Source: Flavipsychrobacter sp964461535 (GTDB taxonomy: Bacteria > Bacteroidota > Bacteroidia > Chitinophagales > Chitinophagaceae). Taken from it: a stretch of 64,000 nt of DNA. Positions within the stretch are counted from its first letter, which is position 1. Each line of letters starts with the position of its first letter. The notes beneath the pieces were generated by a model that made no database searches, was not told the origin of the DNA, and worked only from the letters and a program-made list of their open reading frames with translations. The stretch is taken from assembly GCA_964461535.1 (NCBI GenBank), contig CAYWUY010000006.1, positions 23,565 through 87,564 on the forward strand, given 5' to 3'. Of this stretch, positions 1-8,336 are shown one piece after another. The translations under genes were made by a program, and so were the position numbers.

Positions 1-1
1 T

Positions 2-550
2 GATTATAGTCATAATAATACATTATTGTTCACAGGTAATATGGACTATGCACCCAATGTAGATGCCGTACAGTATTTTGTGAACGACATATTCCCTGAA
101 ATAAAGAAAGAGGTACCTAACGTAAAATTCATTATTGCCGGACAACGCCCTGTAAAGAAAGTTCTAGAATTGGCTAATGACGATATCTTAGTTACAGGAT
201 TTGTAAAAGACCTTGCAGCAATGTATAATAAAGCAAGTGTAGTTGTTGCCCCTCTTCGATTTGGTGCAGGTACTCAAAATAAAGTATTAGAGGCAATGTC
301 TATGGGTATACCGGTAGTATGTTCTAACATAGGTTTTGGTGGCTTAGGTATAAATAGCGGGGAAGGTGCAATTATGCAAACAGAGCCAGATAAGTTTGCT
401 AGTGCTGTAATAGAGTTACTTCTTAGTGCTGCTAAAAGAGAACAGGTAGGTATTATGGGTAAAAAGGTGATTACTGAAAAATTTGATTGGGATGTTATTG
501 CAAAGCAACTGGAGAACTATTTCAATAATATAGTAGAACAAAGGCGCTAA
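2..550 (+). CDS. Glycosyltransferase, GT4-like, C-terminal part (partial at window edge)
   Basis: The reading frame is open to the left edge, so the N-terminal acceptor domain is missing. What remains is the C-terminal Rossmann (nucleotide-sugar donor) half of a GT-B enzyme: the strand-turn FTGNMDYAPN near its start, a second strand FIIAGQRP, the VTGFVKD turn, and the donor-site segment GAGTQNKVLEAMSMGIPVV with the conserved glutamate after the NKVLE turn. This pattern is typical of GT4 enzymes of cell-surface polysaccharide synthesis. The sugar transferred cannot be told from this half. The stop codon overlaps that of the convergent gene on the other strand by two bases. Confidence 0.85.
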   Translation, partial: DYSHNNTLLFTGNMDYAPNVDAVQYFVNDIFPEIKKEVPNVKFIIAGQRPVKKVLELANDDILVTGFVKDLAAMYNKASVVVAPLRFGAGTQNKVLEAMSMGIPVVCSNIGFGGLGINSGEGAIMQTEPDKFASAVIELLLSAAKREQVGIMGKKVITEKFDWDVIAKQLENYFNNIVEQRR

Positions 551-921
551 TCTTCAAATTTAAGTTTTAAGTAGCTGAATATTAATATAAATGACATTAG
601 TAGACAGTTAATAGTCATAAATACTAATAGCAAATTTAATAGGCTGCCGTTGTGTGCTTTTAAATCTGTGAAAAAATGATTTAGTGATTGCAAGACCATG
701 TATACAGATACGAACATGGTTAAAATTCCTACAATGAGATTAGCCAGCAGATTTTTACTTTTTATCATCCATCCAAAAACAATAAGAACAAATAAGGCTA
801 CAGGATTAATTCCTCCGTTTCTATTCAGGCCTAATAAAAGCCAAAGTATACTTATGGCAGCATAGTAGTATTTAGCTATTGCTACAAGCTTTGTATATTG
901 TTTTTTGGAAAAAATAGCCAT
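547..921 (-). CDS. Small four-helix membrane protein, function unknown
   Basis: The 124-residue protein is mostly hydrophobic, with about four membrane-spanning segments (roughly residues 15-31, 38-55, 58-80 and 93-118), a basic N-terminus (SKKQYTK) and a short charged C-terminus (KLKFED). I recognise no family motif. It begins 16 bases after the stop of the NTF2-like gene upstream on the same strand, so the two are probably co-transcribed. Length and hydrophobicity favour a real gene; function is unknown. Confidence 0.6.
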   Translation of the reverse strand: MAIFSKKQYTKLVAIAKYYYAAISILWLLLGLNRNGGINPVALFVLIVFGWMIKSKNLLANLIVGILTMFVSVYMVLQSLNHFFTDLKAHNGSLLNLLLVFMTINCLLMSFILIFSYLKLKFED

Positions 922-937
922 ATATTTTGTTCTTTAC

Positions 938-1390
938 TTATGCTAAGGTAGCAGGTTCTTGATTAGCCTTCATCCAAGCTTCCATTCTTTCTTTTTCATT
1001 TATAGAAACAGATAGCATTATTCTCCAATTATTGCCTTTGTCAAGTTTTATGATATACTCATAGTCGCAGTCGTAAACAAGCTTATTATTTGCATCTAAG
1101 TATTCCCAGTGAACTTTTACTTTAAATACTTTTTTTGATAACTGTTGTTTGTTCCATACATTGGCTCTGTTAGCTACTATGCCAAACTGCCTGTAGAATG
1201 CTACTCCTTGATTGAAGAACCCTTCTAGCTTACTTGCGTCACTAAAATTTGTTGTAGCCTCGTCAGATAACATTATGCACGGAATGTTATACATAAATGC
1301 CATAGCTTTAGTATCGTGTGCTTCTAGTGCTCGGGAATAAGCCTCTAAAAAATCGTTTATATTAGGTGTTTTATTATTTAAAATAGCCAT
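938..1390 (-). CDS. NTF2-like (SnoaL-type) small protein
   Basis: A 150-residue soluble protein with the layout of the NTF2/SnoaL cone fold: an N-terminal helix (INDFLEAYSRALEAHD), the MYNIPCIMLSD strand-turn, a central helix around FFNQGVAFYRQFG, then long antiparallel strands (VFKVKVHWEYLD, DCDYEYIIKL, WRIMLSVSI). Such proteins bind small hydrophobic ligands or act as small enzymes; the substrate is not deducible. A -7 box (TAATTTTG) lies 23 bases upstream of the ATG, giving a short leader. The small membrane protein follows downstream in the same direction. Confidence 0.6.
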   Translation of the reverse strand: MAILNNKTPNINDFLEAYSRALEAHDTKAMAFMYNIPCIMLSDEATTNFSDASKLEGFFNQGVAFYRQFGIVANRANVWNKQQLSKKVFKVKVHWEYLDANNKLVYDCDYEYIIKLDKGNNWRIMLSVSINEKERMEAWMKANQEPATLA

Positions 1391-1412
1391 CTTGCTGTAA
1401 ATATTGGGGATG

Positions 1413-1420
1413 CAAAATTA
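1413..1420 (-). promoter_or_regulatory. Bacteroidota -7 promoter box for the NTF2-like gene
   Basis: On the minus strand this reads TAATTTTG, a match to the Bacteroidota TAnnTTTG element. It is 23 bases upstream of the ATG at 1390. No clear -33 TTTG was found. Confidence 0.45.
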
Positions 1421-1517
1421 GGTTATTAAGATGTGTATATACTAGCTATGCTAACATTTTTTGAAGATAAATTCATTATTAAAGAAGGTATTTCTATTTT
1501 TACAAAAAATTAAGGAA

Positions 1518-2048
1518 GTGAAAACCCTGCTAGACAAAAATCAACTCCATATTACATTGCAGCGGTTGGCACACCAACTGGTAGAAAATCATCAAGACTT
1601 TGAAGATACAGTAATTATTGGCATTCAGCCTAGAGGTGTGTTGCTGTCTGATAGAATTGTAAAACTGCTAAGAGAAATAAGTGGTAATTCTAAAATTTTA
1701 TATGGAAAACTAGATATAACATTTTACAGAGACGATGTAAATGGTGGTATACATTTACCTTCTCATACCGATATTTCCTTTAGTGTAGAAGATAAACACG
1801 TTGTTCTTGTTGACGATGTATTATATACAGGTAGAACAATTAGATCGGCAATGGATGCATTAATAGATTTTGGAAGGCCAAAAAAAGTAGAGTTGCTGAC
1901 GCTTGTTAATCGTAGGTTCAGCAGAGAACTACCAATTCAGCCAGATTATGTTGGGCACTCAGTAGATACTATTCTTACACAAAAAGTAATAGTAAACTGG
2001 ATGGAAAAAGATGGGCAAGATGAGGTGTTGCTTATTGAAAAGAATTAA
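1518..2048 (+). CDS. pyrR: PyrR-type uracil phosphoribosyltransferase / pyrimidine regulator
   Basis: A type I phosphoribosyltransferase of about 176 residues. The PRPP-binding loop VVLVDDVLYTGRT sits near residues 95-107, preceded by IGIQPRGVLLSDR and the flexible-loop region LDITFYRDD; these are the hallmarks of PyrR rather than Upp or PyrE. The frame can be extended to a TTG at 1461, but that adds 19 hydrophobic/basic residues foreign to the family. The GTG at 1518 gives the usual PyrR start and has AAGGA just in front. pyrB follows 31 bases downstream, so the two form a pyrimidine operon. No PyrR anti-antiterminator loop is evident upstream, so the protein may act mainly as an enzyme here. 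Confidence 0.88.
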   Translation: MKTLLDKNQLHITLQRLAHQLVENHQDFEDTVIIGIQPRGVLLSDRIVKLLREISGNSKILYGKLDITFYRDDVNGGIHLPSHTDISFSVEDKHVVLVDDVLYTGRTIRSAMDALIDFGRPKKVELLTLVNRRFSRELPIQPDYVGHSVDTILTQKVIVNWMEKDGQDEVLLIEKN

Positions 2049-2079
2049 ATAATTAGAATATATAAAAGTTATAATTAAC

Positions 2080-3015
2080 ATGGCACTATCTGTAAAACAT
2101 TTGTTAGGTATCAAAGAGCTTACAGCTAATGATATTGAGCAAATATTTTTAACAGCAGACAACTTTAAGCAAGTATTGCAAAGACCTATAAAAAAAGTGC
2201 CAACGCTGCGAGATACTACTGTTGCTAATATTTTCTTTGAAAACTCTACACGTACCAGATTATCATTTGAGTTGGCAGAAAAAAGATTAGGCGCAGATGT
2301 AGTTAATTTTTCAGCTTCAGGCTCTTCAGTTTCTAAAGGTGAAACACTTATAGATACTGTTCATAACATACTTGCTATGAAGGTAGATATGGTAGTTATG
2401 AGGCATTCTGCAAGCGGTGCACCTTGGTTTTTAGCAAATCATATAGATGCCAGTATAGTAAATGCAGGTGATGGTATAAATGAACATCCTACCCAAGCTT
2501 TGTTAGATGCTTTTTCTCTTAGGGAAAAATTTGGAAATCTTAAGGGTAAGAGAATTGCCATTTTGGGTGACATTATGCATTCCAGGGTTGCATTAAGTAA
2601 CATATATTGCCTTACCAAGTTAGGTGCAGAAATAACTGTTGCAGGTCCACCTACGTTAATTCCCAAAAACATTGAAAGTTTAGGTGTAAAGGTATCTTAC
2701 GATATTAAAAAGACTTTACAGTGGTGCGAGGCTGCGAACGTATTAAGAATACAGTTAGAGAGGCAACATAAGCCATTGTTTAGCTCTCTTAGAGAATATG
2801 CATTATACTATGGTGTAAATAAACAAATGCTTGATAGTCTTGAAAAAGAAATAGTAGTAATGCATCCTGGCCCAATAAATAGAGGGGTAGAGTTAACGTC
2901 TGACGCAGCTGACAGTAAACAATCTATAATACTTGATCAAGTAGAAAATGGTGTAGCAATAAGGATGGCCGTAATTTATTTACTGTCTGGTAAAAGAGAT
3001 ACTATTGAACAATAA
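2080..3015 (+). CDS. pyrB: Aspartate carbamoyltransferase catalytic subunit
   Basis: The enzyme makes N-carbamoyl-L-aspartate from carbamoyl phosphate and aspartate, the committed step of pyrimidine synthesis. The carbamoyl-phosphate loop STRTRLSFE is at residues 56-64, HPTQ at 136-139, and the C-terminal HPGPINRGVE at 262-271. At 311 residues it has standard length with no fused domains. No pyrI is adjacent, so an unregulated trimer is likely. It follows pyrR directly and ends at a strong hairpin shared with the convergent thioredoxin-like gene. Confidence 0.97.
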   Translation: MALSVKHLLGIKELTANDIEQIFLTADNFKQVLQRPIKKVPTLRDTTVANIFFENSTRTRLSFELAEKRLGADVVNFSASGSSVSKGETLIDTVHNILAMKVDMVVMRHSASGAPWFLANHIDASIVNAGDGINEHPTQALLDAFSLREKFGNLKGKRIAILGDIMHSRVALSNIYCLTKLGAEITVAGPPTLIPKNIESLGVKVSYDIKKTLQWCEAANVLRIQLERQHKPLFSSLREYALYYGVNKQMLDSLEKEIVVMHPGPINRGVELTSDAADSKQSIILDQVENGVAIRMAVIYLLSGKRDTIEQ

Positions 3016-3034
3016 ATCGATTAATGCTATTATT

Positions 3035-3067
3035 AAGGGTTGGAACTCAAAAGCTCCAACCCTTTTT
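3035..3067. terminator. Hairpin terminator between pyrB and the convergent gene
   Basis: Perfect 10-bp stem AAGGGTTGGA / TCCAACCCTT (3035-3044 and 3055-3064) with a 10-base loop, followed by a T run on the plus strand. The plus-strand T tract is the better one, so it mainly serves pyrRB, although the hairpin is symmetric for both converging genes. Confidence 0.85.
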
Positions 3068-3069
3068 AT

Positions 3070-3639
3070 TTAGATTAACTCCGTTAACTCTTTTTCTATT
3101 TCGTGTTGTTTATCAGTAGCATACCATTTATGTAAATGTTCTCCATAATTACCGGCTGTTTCGGGATCGCTTTTAAGTTTAATAAATAGTTCTTGTGCTA
3201 CTTTGGGTCTTGGGCCCCAAGTTTGTTTTATTTTATAGTTGCTATCCAATATCAAGATTTTAGGAATTGATCTTCCGTTATTAGTTAAGTGGGAATCAAT
3301 TAATTCTAAATTTTCATCTCGGTATATAACCCTTAGCTCAATATTTTGAGTTAACCCAGCTATTATTTTAACAACTGGGAGTATCTGTGCTGCATCGCCA
3401 CACCAATGTTCGCTAATTACTAGCCATTTTACAGGTTCTTCAGAATTACTGATTTTAGATAGCATATCATTAGATGGATGATATGTTTTTAAAATTCTAT
3501 TAGTCCTCTGTAAATTGAGAGGTACATATGATTGTTTATCTGTCATATCCGGAGTATTAGCATGAATCTCCATTTCAGATAAATATCGTTCAAATGAAAT
3601 AGCTTTATTCCAATATTTTTGATAATCTATTGTAGTCAT
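3070..3639 (-). CDS. Thioredoxin-like family protein (EHWCGDA active-site motif)
   Basis: A soluble protein of about 189 residues with a thioredoxin-fold core: strand VKWLVISEHWCGDAAQ with a single active-site cysteine (about residue 80), then VIYRDENLELID, the cis-proline region RSIPKILILD, and WGPRPK. This matches the Thioredoxin_9-like group, where CxxC is replaced by CGDA, so classic dithiol exchange is unlikely and a monothiol or binding role is plausible. The frame could start 8 codons earlier at 3663 (MKLHEILI), but MTTIDYQKYW looks like the natural N-terminus. There is no signal peptide. Confidence 0.75.
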   Translation of the reverse strand: MTTIDYQKYWNKAISFERYLSEMEIHANTPDMTDKQSYVPLNLQRTNRILKTYHPSNDMLSKISNSEEPVKWLVISEHWCGDAAQILPVVKIIAGLTQNIELRVIYRDENLELIDSHLTNNGRSIPKILILDSNYKIKQTWGPRPKVAQELFIKLKSDPETAGNYGEHLHKWYATDKQHEIEKELTELI

Positions 3640-3719
3640 TATTAAAATTTCGTGCAATTTCACTAAACTTATCCATTCACATTATTATTTTTCAAAACAG
3701 CTACTTTTATAAAACATAT

Positions 3720-4259
3720 ATGATTTTCGATTTTTCACATTTCCCTGAACTAAGAACTGAAAGGCTTACTTTGAGAGTACATATTGAACAGGATATATAT
3801 CCCATGTTCGAGATGTTTACAGATAAGAAAGTGCTGGAGTATTATAATGCTATGCATTTTGAATTACCGGAACATATAAGCCCATTATTATTCTCATTTA
3901 ATATGAGGTTTGCAAGCAAAGAAGCTATAAGATGGGCTATAACAACGCATGAAGGAGAGTTTTTAGGGGTAGCAGGTTTGAATTCAATAAGTACAGATAA
4001 AAAAGCAATCGTTAACTATGCACTTGCAGCAAAATATTGGGGTAAAGGTTATGCTACTGAAGCATTAGATATGATAGTTAAGTTTGGTTTCCAGTATTTA
4101 GAATTAGTAGAAGTTAATGCAGATGTTTTGCCAGGCAATATTGGTTCAGAGAGAGTTTTAATAAAGTCGGGCTTTGAATATGTAGGTTTTATGAAAGAAT
4201 GGATGGTATGGAATGGTAAGAAATATGATGTGAATATGTACAAGAGAATTAATCATTGA
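3720..4259 (+). CDS. GNAT acetyltransferase, RimJ/RimL-like
   Basis: A 179-residue Acetyltransf_3-type protein: the N-terminal LRTERLTLRV strand, the central IRWAITTHEGEFLGVAGLNSI hairpin, the acetyl-CoA loop around KYWGKGYATEAL (Q/RxxGxG-like, residues 105-116), and the C-terminal NIGSERVLIKSGFEYVG typical of RimJ/RimL relatives that modify N-terminal or antibiotic amines. The substrate is unknown. It is divergently arranged with the thioredoxin-like gene over about 80 bases. Confidence 0.88.
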   Translation: MIFDFSHFPELRTERLTLRVHIEQDIYPMFEMFTDKKVLEYYNAMHFELPEHISPLLFSFNMRFASKEAIRWAITTHEGEFLGVAGLNSISTDKKAIVNYALAAKYWGKGYATEALDMIVKFGFQYLELVEVNADVLPGNIGSERVLIKSGFEYVGFMKEWMVWNGKKYDVNMYKRINH

Positions 4260-4319
4260 TTTTACTCATCAGCATATAGCTATGTGTTCTAGTTTTTTTT
4301 AATTCTGTAATTTTACACT

Positions 4320-4838
4320 ATGCAAGAGATAACTTTGGAGCAATTGATACCTTCTGAATTTAGTTCTAATTCTAGAGTTTGGATTTATCAAAGTAGTAGA
4401 GCCTTTATTGAAAGAGAAGCAAATGAAATAAATGAACAGTTATTACAATTCTATTCTCAATGGCAAGCGCACGGAGAACCTGTAAAGGGGTGGGCTCAGC
4501 TATTATATCGCCAGTTTGTAGTTATAATAGCCGACGAAACAGAAGTAAAAGTAAGTGGATGTAGCACAGATAGTTCTGTAAGAGTTATAAAAAGCCTCGA
4601 AAGACAATATGAGGTTAATTTCTTTGATAGAATGATGATAACTTTTCTAGTTAATGGTAAGGCAGAAATGTTGCCGTTCAACCAAGTGCAATATGCTATT
4701 GATAAGGGGTACATTGATGAGAATACACCTTTATTCAATAACGTTATAAATACTAAAGCTGAATTAATGAAAGATTGGCTAGTTCCTTTAAGGAGGAGTT
4801 GGCTATATTCTAGGGTGCAATTACCATCCAAAAACTAA
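4320..4838 (+). CDS. Conserved Bacteroidota protein of unknown function
   Basis: A soluble 172-residue protein with no signal peptide or membrane segment. From memory, similar proteins in Bacteroidota carry the label 'ABC transporter ATPase', but there is no Walker A, signature or Walker B motif, so that name is unfounded. Features include VWIYQSSRAF near the N-terminus, GWAQLLYRQFVVIIAD, CSTDSSVR in the middle, and a C-terminal segment ending DWLVPLRRSWLY. A TAATTTTA box ends five bases before the ATG, so the mRNA may be almost leaderless. The stop codon lies inside the terminator stem. Confidence 0.75.
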   Translation: MQEITLEQLIPSEFSSNSRVWIYQSSRAFIEREANEINEQLLQFYSQWQAHGEPVKGWAQLLYRQFVVIIADETEVKVSGCSTDSSVRVIKSLERQYEVNFFDRMMITFLVNGKAEMLPFNQVQYAIDKGYIDENTPLFNNVINTKAELMKDWLVPLRRSWLYSRVQLPSKN

Positions 4839-4871
4839 TAAAAAACGGCCTTAGCGGCCGTTTTTTATTAG
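4835..4871. terminator. Bidirectional terminator overlapping both converging gene ends
   Basis: Arms of 16 bp (4835-4850 and 4856-4871) pair perfectly around a 5-base loop; the core is ACGGCC/GGCCGT flanked by six A and six T, so each strand gets a G+C stem followed by a U run. The stop of the plus gene is in the left arm and the stop of the minus gene is in the loop. Confidence 0.92.
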
Positions 4872-5315
4872 TTTGCAAGTATCATAAATAGTATTATTAT
4901 CTATTAGCTTATTCAGTTCAGCAACCGTCCTTTTTCTGGTTCCACAGTCGCATATTTCAGTAATTATTACCTTTTTGTTTAGTAATTTTTTTATTTGCTC
5001 CACTGTAGGAGTGTTTTTATAATTACTGTATTTTTTGTTTGATACTGTAAGAAATCTGGTTTCTCTGTTTACCCCATTAGCACTTTTTACAAAACCTTTG
5101 TGTAATGCAGAATCTCTGTATTTAATTCTATTTTTTACATCAGTAGGTGAAGGATAAGCAATAATAGTATTATTTTTTGCATCATATTGTACTGCTACAT
5201 TACTACTTGCATTTATATTGGTTCTATATATAATGGTGTGGGGCAGGGCCTTTAAAGGCTGTGCCTTGCTAGGTAAACTGAGCAAGGCACAACAAACTAG
5301 TATGATTGTACGCAT
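4851..5315 (-). CDS. Small secreted protein coupled to the C10 protease gene
   Basis: A 154-residue protein with a cleavable signal peptide (MRTIILVCCALLSLPSKAQ), so it is exported. The mature part contains HTIIYRTNIN, TIIAYPSPTDVK, HKGFVKSANGVNRETRFL and a C-terminal EICDCGTRKR segment. I recall similar Bacteroidota proteins of unknown function (HKGY.., ..DCG.. pattern), though I cannot verify this. Its ATG overlaps the protease stop (TAATG), indicating translational coupling. By analogy with the speB-spi and Bacteroides bfp-bfi pairs it could be a protease inhibitor, but no recognised inhibitor motif is visible. The final residues are encoded within the terminator. Confidence 0.7.
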   Translation of the reverse strand: MRTIILVCCALLSLPSKAQPLKALPHTIIYRTNINASSNVAVQYDAKNNTIIAYPSPTDVKNRIKYRDSALHKGFVKSANGVNRETRFLTVSNKKYSNYKNTPTVEQIKKLLNKKVIITEICDCGTRKRTVAELNKLIDNNTIYDTCKLIKNGR

Positions 5316-7552
5316 TATTTTTCTACGGTAATTTTTCTTGTAATGTTTTCAGATGAGGTTGCATAAGTGACACTATATATACCTGAAGCATAATTAGTAA
5401 CGTCTAATTGAATAGTACCAGACTGAGGTAATGTAGAATTACTATAAACTAGTCGACCCAGAATATCAGTTACATATATAGCTTTTACTTTATTAATGTC
5501 ATACATCAAATTTAAATCTCTGGATGCAGGGTTAGGATATGCAAGTGCATCAATGGCTTCGTTATTACCAGTTGATGGAATATCTGATGGTGCTAAAACA
5601 CTTACTCTAATAGGATTTTTGAAGTATTGTGAACCTACAGCTCCGTAAGAAGTTGATCCATTTTGATATTTTATGACTAAAGCATAATCACCGGCTGGTA
5701 CCATTAATGAAGGAGTTGAAAAGGATGCAGCAGTAATTGAAAGACCTACACTAATTATTGGAATAGTTCCAATATTATATACTACACCACTTGTAACATG
5801 AACAAGGTCTGCTTTAAGTGGACCAGTATACATAAGTGAACTCATATCAAAGTTGATAAGCTTTGTGCTGATGCTAAATGGTGCGTATTTGTAAATAGGG
5901 TAGGTACTAGTAACTTGTATGCTATCAACTAAACGTAGTGAAATATCTGTGTTCATATCGATACTTCCGTTATTAAAAAAGCTTCCATTGTCAGCTACAG
6001 GCTGTGCAGTTGTTGAACCTGTATTTTTGTAGAATAGTCTTATGTCGTATCTGCCACAAACCATGGCCTCAACACCTGAAAGACTAGCAAATGTAAGAAC
6101 AGGTGTACTATCTCCAGGTTCAATAGTTAAATCTGCATAAGTGGCAACTGTACCAACTTGATTTCCAGCTGCATCATAAATTCTTGCACTAACATCTCCA
6201 TTAAAAGTAGTAGTTCCTGTGTTTTTTAGTTTTACTTTAAATGAAAATGGTTGTTTGTAAGTAATAGGATTTTCATTAACAAAGTCCATGTTAGATAACA
6301 TCTTAATTGGACCCGAAGTAGTAGATGGATAGTAATCAGGTTTAATCCCCGTTATAACTCTTTGGTCTTCATTGAAGTTTCCTCCGCCTCCGCCTGTACC
6401 AAGAGATGATGGAGATAAGTTGTCGACTGTAAAATAACCATCTGACATACCTCCCCAGCCCCAATTGAAGTGGAACATATCGCCCGATACTTGCCATCCA
6501 TCACAAACCCATGCATGGCCTCCTTCTAAGCCCCTACCCGCATAAAGCATAGGTCTGCCAGCATCAAGTTCAGATTTTAATGTACTTATCCAATTTGCTG
6601 TGGTAAAGCTATCTAAATTATATAAAGGACCATCATAGTTGCCGAAACGTGCAAGTGAGTGTAGGGAGTCATCGTAATGAAAATAAGAACGGAATGCGTA
6701 TTCTGCGTTGTTTATGTATGGAGATTGATAGTTTGTTGTATAAGCTCCACTACCACCAGTCGATGCTGGGCCATATTGCATATTTACAGATACACCACAA
6801 TGGTACATTAATGTTGCTATTGCGTTATTAGTGCCAGAAATCGCATTTGGCATTGATGACCATTGGTATGCAGTAGTACCGAAATTGGCATATTGATAAC
6901 CATAAACGTCATGAGTGTAAGAATGATTACCACAACCAATTTTAGGCCAGTTCCAGAATTTCATTATTTGTGCCATAGCAGTTGCTACACAACCCGTAAC
7001 AGCTTGATCTCCAGAAGCTATTGGGCAAAGACCATTATAATATGGATCTTGATTCCAAGTAGTAGTAAGCAAAGGAGTAACAGCTGTAGTTTTTCCTGCT
7101 ACGTTTTGTATTGGTTTATATTCTGATAAGTTTTTCCAACGACTAATAGTTGCGGTGTTGGCTTTTACATTATTTTCAATAGTGTAAGCAATTTGATTTT
7201 TGTATCCATCTAACCAAAATTTTGTTGCAGGAGCACTTAAATCATAATTAAAATAAGAAGTATTTGAATAACCAAGTATTGGTGTAACTAAATCATCTGC
7301 AGATACAATTACAAATCCAGGCTTATCGCTAATATTGAATACATAATATTCTGATAAACTTTTAGACCCGCTTTTAGTTTGTGCCGTATAAGTCAACTCT
7401 AACTTGCTTATATCATTAACACGAACTCCTACAGAATTGAGGTAATTTAAACCAATTTGTTTAGCTGTATTTTCACTTACATACTTTGCGTCAGCATGAA
7501 GCGATAGGATGATAGAGCTAAGTAAAAGTGAGGATTTTAAATACTTTTTCAT
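5315..7552 (-). CDS. Secreted C10 (streptopain-like) cysteine protease with T9SS sorting domain
   Basis: Order of parts: signal peptide (1-22), Spi-type inhibitory prodomain (about 25-105, with FVIVSADDLVTPILGYS), C10 catalytic domain with nucleophile C188 in TGCVATAMAQ and H346 in GGHAWVCDGW, followed by FHFNWGWGG; then two or three beta-sandwich segments (about 400-660); and a type-A T9SS C-terminal domain (YPNPASRDLNL ... GIYSVTY ... KITVEK). The enzyme is therefore expected to be exported as a zymogen, carried through the outer membrane by T9SS and anchored or released. At 745 residues it is longer than SpeB because of the C-terminal modules. The small secreted gene follows with a TAATG junction. 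Confidence 0.93.
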   Translation of the reverse strand: MKKYLKSSLLLSSIILSLHADAKYVSENTAKQIGLNYLNSVGVRVNDISKLELTYTAQTKSGSKSLSEYYVFNISDKPGFVIVSADDLVTPILGYSNTSYFNYDLSAPATKFWLDGYKNQIAYTIENNVKANTATISRWKNLSEYKPIQNVAGKTTAVTPLLTTTWNQDPYYNGLCPIASGDQAVTGCVATAMAQIMKFWNWPKIGCGNHSYTHDVYGYQYANFGTTAYQWSSMPNAISGTNNAIATLMYHCGVSVNMQYGPASTGGSGAYTTNYQSPYINNAEYAFRSYFHYDDSLHSLARFGNYDGPLYNLDSFTTANWISTLKSELDAGRPMLYAGRGLEGGHAWVCDGWQVSGDMFHFNWGWGGMSDGYFTVDNLSPSSLGTGGGGGNFNEDQRVITGIKPDYYPSTTSGPIKMLSNMDFVNENPITYKQPFSFKVKLKNTGTTTFNGDVSARIYDAAGNQVGTVATYADLTIEPGDSTPVLTFASLSGVEAMVCGRYDIRLFYKNTGSTTAQPVADNGSFFNNGSIDMNTDISLRLVDSIQVTSTYPIYKYAPFSISTKLINFDMSSLMYTGPLKADLVHVTSGVVYNIGTIPIISVGLSITAASFSTPSLMVPAGDYALVIKYQNGSTSYGAVGSQYFKNPIRVSVLAPSDIPSTGNNEAIDALAYPNPASRDLNLMYDINKVKAIYVTDILGRLVYSNSTLPQSGTIQLDVTNYASGIYSVTYATSSENITRKITVEK

Positions 7553-7750
7553 GTGTTTTTATCTGATTGAATAAGAATTATGTCATAAATATAAGAAGAA
7601 AACGCAATTAGATGTGTTTGTGTTAAAAAATAATTAGAGTTATAAATTCGTTCTATAATTGTTAAAATAGTTCTTGGCAATTGATAAACGAGCCATATTG
7701 ATACTATCTCTTGAAAAATATTCTTTACTTTGAAACTACATAATAAGATT

Positions 7751-8332
7751 ATGCAAGGAAAAATATCTGAAGTAATAAGGAAGTCTATACAGGTAAAGGA
7801 AGATATATTGAAAAATCAACAGATTCTTACAACTGTTGAGCAAGTTACTGAAGCTGTAATTACTGCTTTCCAAAATGGGAATAAGGTTCTATTTTGTGGA
7901 AATGGTGGTAGTGCTGCAGATGCGCAGCATTTAGCTGCTGAATTTAGTGGAAGATTCTATTTTGATAGAGATCCCTTACCATCTGAAGCATTACATTGTA
8001 ATACATCATATTTAACCGCAGTTGGTAATGACTATGGATATGATGTAGTATACAGCAGAATAGTAAAGGGAAGCGGCAAGAAAGGGGATGTATTAATAGG
8101 ATTGAGTACTTCTGGTAATTCTGTTAATATAATGAAGGCAATGGATGTTGCTAAAGAAATTGGCATGATAACTGTTGCATTTACAGGAGAAACAGGTGGT
8201 AAGTTGAAGGAGATGTGCAATTACTTAATCAATGTGCCAAGTAAAGACACTCCGAGAATACAAGAGTCGCATATAACTTTAGGACATATCATTTGTGAAT
8301 TAGTTGAAGAAAGATTGTTTGGTAAGGGATAA
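7751..8332 (+). CDS. gmhA: Sedoheptulose-7-phosphate isomerase
   Basis: A SIS-domain enzyme converting D-sedoheptulose 7-phosphate to D-glycero-D-manno-heptose 7-phosphate, the first step toward LPS heptose. Visible motifs: FCGNGGSAADAQHLAAEFSGRF (phosphate/zinc region), GLSTSGNSVNIMKA (SIS sugar-phosphate loop), and ESHITLGHIICELVE with the C-terminal metal-binding His and Glu. The frame extends to TTG 7730, but ATG 7751 gives 193 residues, matching the family. The next heptose gene starts 4 bases after the stop. Confidence 0.95.
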   Translation: MQGKISEVIRKSIQVKEDILKNQQILTTVEQVTEAVITAFQNGNKVLFCGNGGSAADAQHLAAEFSGRFYFDRDPLPSEALHCNTSYLTAVGNDYGYDVVYSRIVKGSGKKGDVLIGLSTSGNSVNIMKAMDVAKEIGMITVAFTGETGGKLKEMCNYLINVPSKDTPRIQESHITLGHIICELVEERLFGKG

Positions 8333-8336
8333 ATTG

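Noticed and set aside
4320..4838. Naming this gene an ABC transporter ATPase
   Set aside because: No Walker A, Walker B or signature motif is present; the label appears to be an inherited misannotation.
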